Assembly: GCA_026386995.1 (NCBI GenBank) | Contig: JAPLMO010000239.1 | Span: 1-9,589, forward strand | Origin: Planctomycetota bacterium | Lineage (GTDB): Bacteria > Planctomycetota > Phycisphaerae > FEN-1346 | Length of the DNA stretch: 9,589 bases | Reading direction: 5' to 3' | Part shown: piece after piece, positions 6,205 to 9,589 of the stretch | How positions within the stretch are numbered: position 1 is the stretch's first letter | How the letters are laid out: every line of letters starts with the position of its first letter | The notes under the pieces: generated by a model | What the model was told of the DNA's origin: nothing | Seen by the model: the letters and a program-made list of their open reading frames with translations, nothing else | Database searches by the model: none | Position numbers and translations under genes: made by a program

Positions 6205-7248
6205 ATGACCCCCCTCCCCCGCCGCCACGACTCCCTCGTCTTCGAGGTCACCCAGCGGTGCAACCACGCCTGCGCACACTGCTACAACGCGTGGAAGAAC
6301 GCCCGGCCGTACCCAGCAGCGGGGGAACTCGGCACGGCCGAGACCCTGGCGATGCTCGGCAAGGTGCTGGATGAATCGGGCGCGCACCTGGTCTCCTTGA
6401 GCGGCGGCGAGCCGATGCTGCGGAAAGACATCTTCGAGATCGCCGACTACCTTGCGTCGCGCGGCGTGGCCGCAAACCTCATCACCAATGGGTCGCTCGT
6501 GACCGAGGACGCGATCGCGCGCCTTGCGCCCGACAAGATCAGCGTGTGGGAACTGCCCCTCTTGTCGGTCGACCGGGCCGTGCACGACCGGATGAGCGGC
6601 GCGCCCGGCGCGTTTGACCGCGTGACGATGGCCGTGGCGAACCTCAAGGCCGCGCGGCAGCGAGTGGTGACGGTTTTCGTGGCCACGCGCATCAACCTCG
6701 CCACGTGGCCCGAGACGGCCGAACTCGCCTTCGCCCTCGGCGCCGACGGCATCATGCTGAACCGTTTCAACCCCGGCGGCGAAGGCTCGCGGCACATCGA
6801 GGAACTTCAGGCATCGCCGGAGGAACTGACACGGGTGCTCGACCAGGCCGAGGCGGCGAGCGCCAAGTACGGCATCCCCATCAGTTGCAGCATCGCCATG
6901 CCGCCGTGCCTATTCGACACCACCCGCTACAAGCACCTCACGTTCGGCTTCTGCGCTGCCGGCACGGAGCGGGCCTACTACACGATCGACCCCGTGGGGA
7001 ACCTCAGGCCGTGCAACCACTCGCCGACGATCCTCGGGAACGTACGAGAAATGAACTTCTGGGACCTCGTGGACAGCCGCGCGGCCAGCGACTTTACGGC
7101 CGCGCGGCCGGAGTTCTGCGCGGGCTGCCGCCTTGAGACCACGTGCATGGGCGGATGCAAGGCCGCCGCCGAGGCGTGCTGCGGAGACCTGCGAGCGATG
7201 GACCCCTTCCTGGCGGCGTTCGCCGGCCAGGCCGTCAGACCGGCTTAG
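6205..7248 (+). CDS. Radical SAM protein with C-terminal SPASM domain
   Basis: 347 aa. CNHACAHC (19-26) is the CxxxCxxC motif that binds the [4Fe-4S] cluster and S-adenosylmethionine, and LSGGEP (65-70) is the GGE methionine-binding motif. The C-terminus fits the SPASM pattern: C250-x14-G265-x4-C270, then C305-x2-C308-x5-C314-x3-C318 and a final C325 or C326, enough ligands for two auxiliary clusters. SPASM enzymes include peptide and protein maturases (PqqE, AlbA, anaerobic sulfatase-maturing enzymes). The substrate cannot be read from this sequence. Two more cysteines, C228 and C235 (SCSIAMPPC), precede the domain. The gene starts 37 bp after paralog 2 on the same strand and has no clear ribosome site. 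Its ATG overlaps the stop of an 11-codon frame (6173-6208) as ATGA, so translation may be coupled. No in-frame start was found further upstream. The two envelope paralogs are candidate substrates by position only. Confidence 0.9.
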   Translation: MTPLPRRHDSLVFEVTQRCNHACAHCYNAWKNARPYPAAGELGTAETLAMLGKVLDESGAHLVSLSGGEPMLRKDIFEIADYLASRGVAANLITNGSLVTEDAIARLAPDKISVWELPLLSVDRAVHDRMSGAPGAFDRVTMAVANLKAARQRVVTVFVATRINLATWPETAELAFALGADGIMLNRFNPGGEGSRHIEELQASPEELTRVLDQAEAASAKYGIPISCSIAMPPCLFDTTRYKHLTFGFCAAGTERAYYTIDPVGNLRPCNHSPTILGNVREMNFWDLVDSRAASDFTAARPEFCAGCRLETTCMGGCKAAAEACCGDLRAMDPFLAAFAGQAVRPA

Positions 7249-7273
7249 CAGGCCTCTTGCCCAATCGCCGTTC

Positions 7274-7399
7274 ATGTAGGGTGGGTGCTCTGCACCCACC
7301 AATGTCGTTATTGTCGCGTGAAAACGGCGGGTGCATAGCACTCACCCGATGTGAACGACATAACGACATCAGCGTGGGTGCATAGCACCCACCCTACAT
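7274..7399. mobile_element. 126-bp MITE-like long palindrome with three nested hairpins (D1-D3)
   Basis: The outer 26 bases (7274-7299) and the inverted last 26 (7374-7399) agree at 25 positions; the ends read ATGTAGGG and CCCTACAT. Each end is itself a hairpin: D1 pairs GGTGGGTGC (7280-7288) with 7292-7300 (loop TCT); D3 pairs GTGGGTGC (7374-7381) with 7385-7392 (loop ATA). A third, imperfect copy, D2, sits in the middle (7326-7346, loop ATA). ATGTCGTTA (7302-7310) and TAACGACAT (7361-7369) form an inner inverted repeat. The unit fills most of the 191-bp spacer between two convergent genes, codes for nothing, and has no clear target duplication. Similar GTAGGGTGGGTGC-type repeats are, to my knowledge, common in environmental bacterial genomes. 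A role at transcript 3' ends is possible, but no T-run follows. Confidence 0.65.
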
Positions 7400-7439
7400 C
7401 TTGGACAGATCCCCACCACGCGAAACCTGCGATGGAACA

Positions 7440-8123
7440 CTACCGGGCAGCCGCCGCGCGCCGCGTCCGCCGCTGGCGCCGCCGGGCCAGCCACGTCAGG
7501 CTCGCACCGACGAGCAAGTAGGCCATCGTCGCGGGTTCCGGGATGGGTTCCGGCTCCGGCTTGGCGGAGGACGGATACGCCCCCGCCAGGTCGCCGAAGA
7601 TCTTGCTGGTGCCGTACTTCGCCGCCAACACGTCCTCGAACGTCCCGGTGATCGGGGCAGCATCCGAGTAGAACCAGAACTGGCCGACACCCACCTTGCC
7701 CGGCGAGCCGCCATCGGCCGGTTCCCACTTCAGTAGCGGCTGCGTGAGCGAGGTGCTGGGGTCGCCGCGCGGCTCGAACGCCCCGTCGTATAGAACAGAG
7801 TAGATGGGGGTGTCGCCCTTGTGGTAACTGGAGCCCGTCGACTGGCCAGCCGCGCCCAAGCCGAACGCAAAATCAATGGCCCCGGTGAGGCTGGCGGCCG
7901 GCAGGGTAAGGTCCAGGTGGCTCAGGCCTTTCGAGAAGTCCCACGTCACAGTGTAGGAATACTTGAACCACCCGTCGTAGACCCCGCCGGTGACCTGCTC
8001 GACCGTGCCCACGGCCGAGATGGTCGAGCCGCTCGCCGGCGCCGACGCAAGCAGCAGCGCCGCAATCGCGGCCGCAGCCGACAGGCAGAACACGCCAATT
8101 TTTGACCCATACGTGCGATGCAT
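7440..8123 (-). CDS. PEP-CTERM sorting-domain surface protein
   Basis: 227 aa. Residues 1-32 form a signal peptide (hydrophobic 12-28, then APASGS). The mature part is Gly/Ser/Thr-rich and beta-type, with YDGWFKYSYTVTWDF (49-63) and SHLDLTLPAASLTGAIDFAF (68-87). The C-terminus has the full sorting signal: IPEPATM (194-200), a hydrophobic stretch (200-212) and the basic tail RRRQRRTRR (214-222). PEP-CTERM proteins are exported and processed by an exosortase at the membrane; that enzyme is not in this window. A Pro/Glu run precedes the signal. The start at 8123 is chosen because AAGGAGG (8128-8134) lies 4 nt upstream and the signal peptide begins at once; the frame is open to 8189, but that adds a non-signal-like leader. 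The specific role is unknown. It converges on the radical SAM gene across the 7274-7399 element. Confidence 0.85.
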   Translation of the reverse strand: MHRTYGSKIGVFCLSAAAAIAALLLASAPASGSTISAVGTVEQVTGGVYDGWFKYSYTVTWDFSKGLSHLDLTLPAASLTGAIDFAFGLGAAGQSTGSSYHKGDTPIYSVLYDGAFEPRGDPSTSLTQPLLKWEPADGGSPGKVGVGQFWFYSDAAPITGTFEDVLAAKYGTSKIFGDLAGAYPSSAKPEPEPIPEPATMAYLLVGASLTWLARRRQRRTRRAAAAR

Positions 8124-8247
8124 AACCCCTCCTTCGTTTGGGTTACCCGGGGTGCAAGACGGGCGAACCACAGTAACAGGGTTGGCCACAAGTGCTTCCT
8201 GTGAGTAACTCTACGGATGGGTGGAGGAAGTCAAGCGAGGTGGCGCG

Positions 8248-8282
8248 AAAACGGCCCTGGCGCTAGCGCCAAGGCCGTTTTT
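8248..8282. terminator. Intrinsic, probably bidirectional terminator downstream of acpS
   Basis: AAAACGGCC (8248-8256) pairs with GGCCGTTTT (8273-8281). One C-A mismatch follows, then the self-complementary TGGCGCTAGCGCCA (8258-8271). The long GC-rich stem ends in a T-run on both strands: TTTTT at 8278-8282 on plus, TTTT on minus. It lies 46 bp past the acpS stop in the minus direction and separates acpS from the PEP-CTERM gene. The stretch 8124-8247 between it and that gene shows no clear promoter. Confidence 0.75.
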
Positions 8283-8327
8283 CGGACCTGCGATTGATGC
8301 GCGACAGGGCGATATTCGGCGCGGTTT

Positions 8328-8711
8328 TTACGGCCGCTCGGCAATCGCCGAGGCGATGGCCAGGTCTTCGGTGTGCGTGATGGTAACGTGCCACGTGGTG
8401 ACGCCGAGCGACCGGGCCTTCTCAGCGGTCGCGGCGTGAAGGACGACGTAAGGCTTGCCGGAGGGTTCGTTCAGGATCTCGATGCCGCGGAACTCGACAC
8501 CCTCGCGCCAGCCCGTGCCGAGGGCCTTCATGACGGCCTCCTTGGCGGCAAAGCGGCCGGCGAGGGTTTCCTCGAAGCCCTTCTTGCGGCGGCGGGCGTA
8601 GGCGACTTCAGCCTCGGTGAACGTGCGATCCAGGAAACGCTCGCCGTGATCCGCCAGCATCCGCCGGATGCGCTCCACGCCGCAAAGGTCGATTCCATGG
8701 CCGGTGATCAT
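8328..8711 (-). CDS. acpS: Holo-[acyl-carrier-protein] synthase AcpS
   Basis: 127 aa, the usual AcpS length. It transfers 4'-phosphopantetheine from coenzyme A to the serine of apo-acyl carrier protein, activating it for fatty acid synthesis. GHGIDLCGVERI (4-15) carries the metal-binding Asp8. RFAAKEAVMKALGTG (53-67) carries Glu58 and Lys57 of the conserved KEA-x-x-KALG motif. HVTITHTEDLAIASAIAE (108-125) is the typical C-terminal strand region. The ATG at 8711 is chosen because family members begin just before G-GID; the frame is open to a TTG at 8747. No strong ribosome site precedes either. A strong terminator follows the gene. It is divergent from the UvrD-type helicase, with 117 bp between the starts. 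Confidence 0.95.
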   Translation of the reverse strand: MITGHGIDLCGVERIRRMLADHGERFLDRTFTEAEVAYARRRKKGFEETLAGRFAAKEAVMKALGTGWREGVEFRGIEILNEPSGKPYVVLHAATAEKARSLGVTTWHVTITHTEDLAIASAIAERP

Positions 8712-8790
8712 GGGCGTAAGGATACGGGCTGCGGCCGGAGAGGCCAAGTGAAAAGAGTGACTGCCACTTCCTTCGCCGCGGCGCCGGTGC

Positions 8791-8796
8791 TATAGT
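8791..8796 (+). promoter_or_regulatory. Possible -10 box (TATAGT) for the helicase gene
   Basis: TATAGT matches TATAAT at 5/6 positions and lies 32 bp before the ATG at 8829, so the leader would be about 25 nt. No good -35 lies 16-18 bp upstream (TTCCTT at best). The resemblance in position to the TATAAT upstream of 4253 is the main support. Confidence 0.3.
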
Positions 8797-8828
8797 ACCC
8801 GCCCTAAAACGAGCCGAGGTGGAACCGG

Positions 8829-9589
8829 ATGGACATACTCGAAGGACTGACCTCCGCCCAGACCGAGGCGGTGACGCACATAGACGGCCCCCTGCTGGTC
8901 CTGGCCGGCGCAGGCAGCGGCAAGACCCGCGTCATCACGCGGCGGGTGGCGTACCTGATGAGCCGCGGAGTGCCGGCCCGCGAGATCGTGGCCATCACGT
9001 TCACCAACAAGGCCGCGGGCGAGATGCGAGACCGCACGGCGGCCCTGGTGTCGAGCGAGCGGCGGCCCCTGGTGACCACATTCCACAGTTTCTGCGCCAG
9101 GATGCTGCGCGAGCACGGCGCGCTGCTGGGCCTGGAGCCGGGCTTTACGATCTACGACACGAGCGACCAGACGGCGGCGCTTAAGCGGGCGCTCAAGCAA
9201 CTGTCGCTGGACCCGCTGCACTTCGATCCCGACCGCATCGTCGACACAATCAGCCGCGCCAAGAACCGGCTCCAGCGTGCCGCCGACTACAGCCGCCACG
9301 CCGGGACCGACCTCTGGCCGCGCACCGTCGCCCGCGTGTACGAGGCATACGAGGCGATCCTCAGGCAGTCGCGGGCACTGGACTTCGACGACCTCCTGAT
9401 GGAGATCGCCCTTGCATTCAGGGACAACGAGCCCTTCCGCACCGCGATGCACGAGCGGTTCCGCTACGTGCTCATCGACGAGGACCAGGACACGAACCAC
9501 GCGCAGTCCGTCATCTCGCGCGACCTGGCGGGCGCGCGGCGTAACCTCTGCGCCACTGGCGACCCCGACCAGTCGATCTACGGCTGGCG
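8829..9589 (+). CDS. uvrD: UvrD/PcrA-family superfamily 1A DNA helicase (N-terminal part)
   Basis: 253 codons are visible before the right edge; family members usually exceed 650 aa, so this is roughly the first third (domains 1A/1B). Motifs run in order: Q-motif-like LTSAQTEAV (7-15), Walker A AGAGSGKT (26-33), motif Ia AITFTNKAAGEM (55-66), motif Ib TTFHSFCARML (83-93), ALDFDDLL (183-190), motif II LIDEDQDTN (215-223) and motif III GDPDQSIYGW (244-253). Such enzymes unwind DNA 3' to 5' with ATP in repair and replication. Motif II has Asp where Phe or Tyr is usual (DEFQDT/DEYQDT); the Asp-Glu and Gln that handle ATP are intact. AGGTGG (8818-8823) precedes the ATG by 5 nt. UvrD, PcrA and Rep cannot be told apart from this fragment. 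Confidence 0.93.
   Translation, partial: MDILEGLTSAQTEAVTHIDGPLLVLAGAGSGKTRVITRRVAYLMSRGVPAREIVAITFTNKAAGEMRDRTAALVSSERRPLVTTFHSFCARMLREHGALLGLEPGFTIYDTSDQTAALKRALKQLSLDPLHFDPDRIVDTISRAKNRLQRAADYSRHAGTDLWPRTVARVYEAYEAILRQSRALDFDDLLMEIALAFRDNEPFRTAMHERFRYVLIDEDQDTNHAQSVISRDLAGARRNLCATGDPDQSIYGW

Noticed and set aside
5992..6795. 267-codon minus-strand frame across the radical SAM gene
   Set aside because: No recognisable domain; the plus-strand frame has all radical SAM motifs.
7274..7399. CRISPR-like reading of the three repeated hairpins
   Set aside because: Only three copies, inverted and imperfect, with spacers that are themselves inverted repeats; no cas genes. A MITE/REP-like element explains it better.
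8790..9500. 236-codon minus-strand frame across the helicase gene
   Set aside because: Shadow of the plus-strand helicase, whose motifs are unambiguous.

Overview
High-GC bacterial DNA, most likely from a planctomycete (Phycisphaerae-like) or a similar environmental lineage. The clues are a PEP-CTERM surface protein, a secreted protein with a small N-terminal beta domain and a helical body that I associate with planctomycetes, and palindrome-rich intergenic spacers. This placement is inference from style and composition; no marker gene settles it. No rRNA, tRNA, CRISPR array, transposase or phage gene was seen.

Layout. Bases 1-838 (minus) hold most of a PyrK-type dihydroorotate dehydrogenase electron-transfer subunit, cut by the window edge. 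Across a divergent spacer with a candidate promoter on each strand lies a secreted 406-aa protein of unknown function (1025-2245, plus). A spacer with two strong hairpins separates it from a convergent MFS-type transporter (2422-3945, minus). A 307-bp divergent spacer (3946-4252) holds a 120-bp MITE-like element, a palindrome and a TATAAT box. These lead into a three-gene plus-strand cluster: two tandem paralogous membrane-anchored proteins (4253-5197 and 5208-6167) and a radical SAM/SPASM enzyme (6205-7248). A second MITE-like palindrome (7274-7399) separates this cluster from a PEP-CTERM protein (7440-8123, minus). Then come an intrinsic terminator, acpS (8328-8711, minus) and, divergently, the N-terminal third or so of a UvrD/PcrA-family helicase (8829 to the window end, plus).

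How the genes work together. pyrK (pyrimidine synthesis), acpS (acyl-carrier-protein activation) and the helicase (DNA repair) are housekeeping genes with no evident functional link. The accessory interest is the 4253-7248 cluster. A SPASM-type radical SAM enzyme, a class rich in peptide and protein maturases, sits directly behind two paralogous envelope proteins. Each paralog keeps exactly two Cys-Tyr motifs, and in the second paralog those are the only cysteines. A maturase-substrate relationship is a testable hypothesis, not a demonstrated one.

The second theme is a set of seven palindromes in three intergenic regions. All share GGTGGG/GGCGGG arms but have different, base-paired centres, as expected for a spreading REP/REPIN- or MITE-like family.
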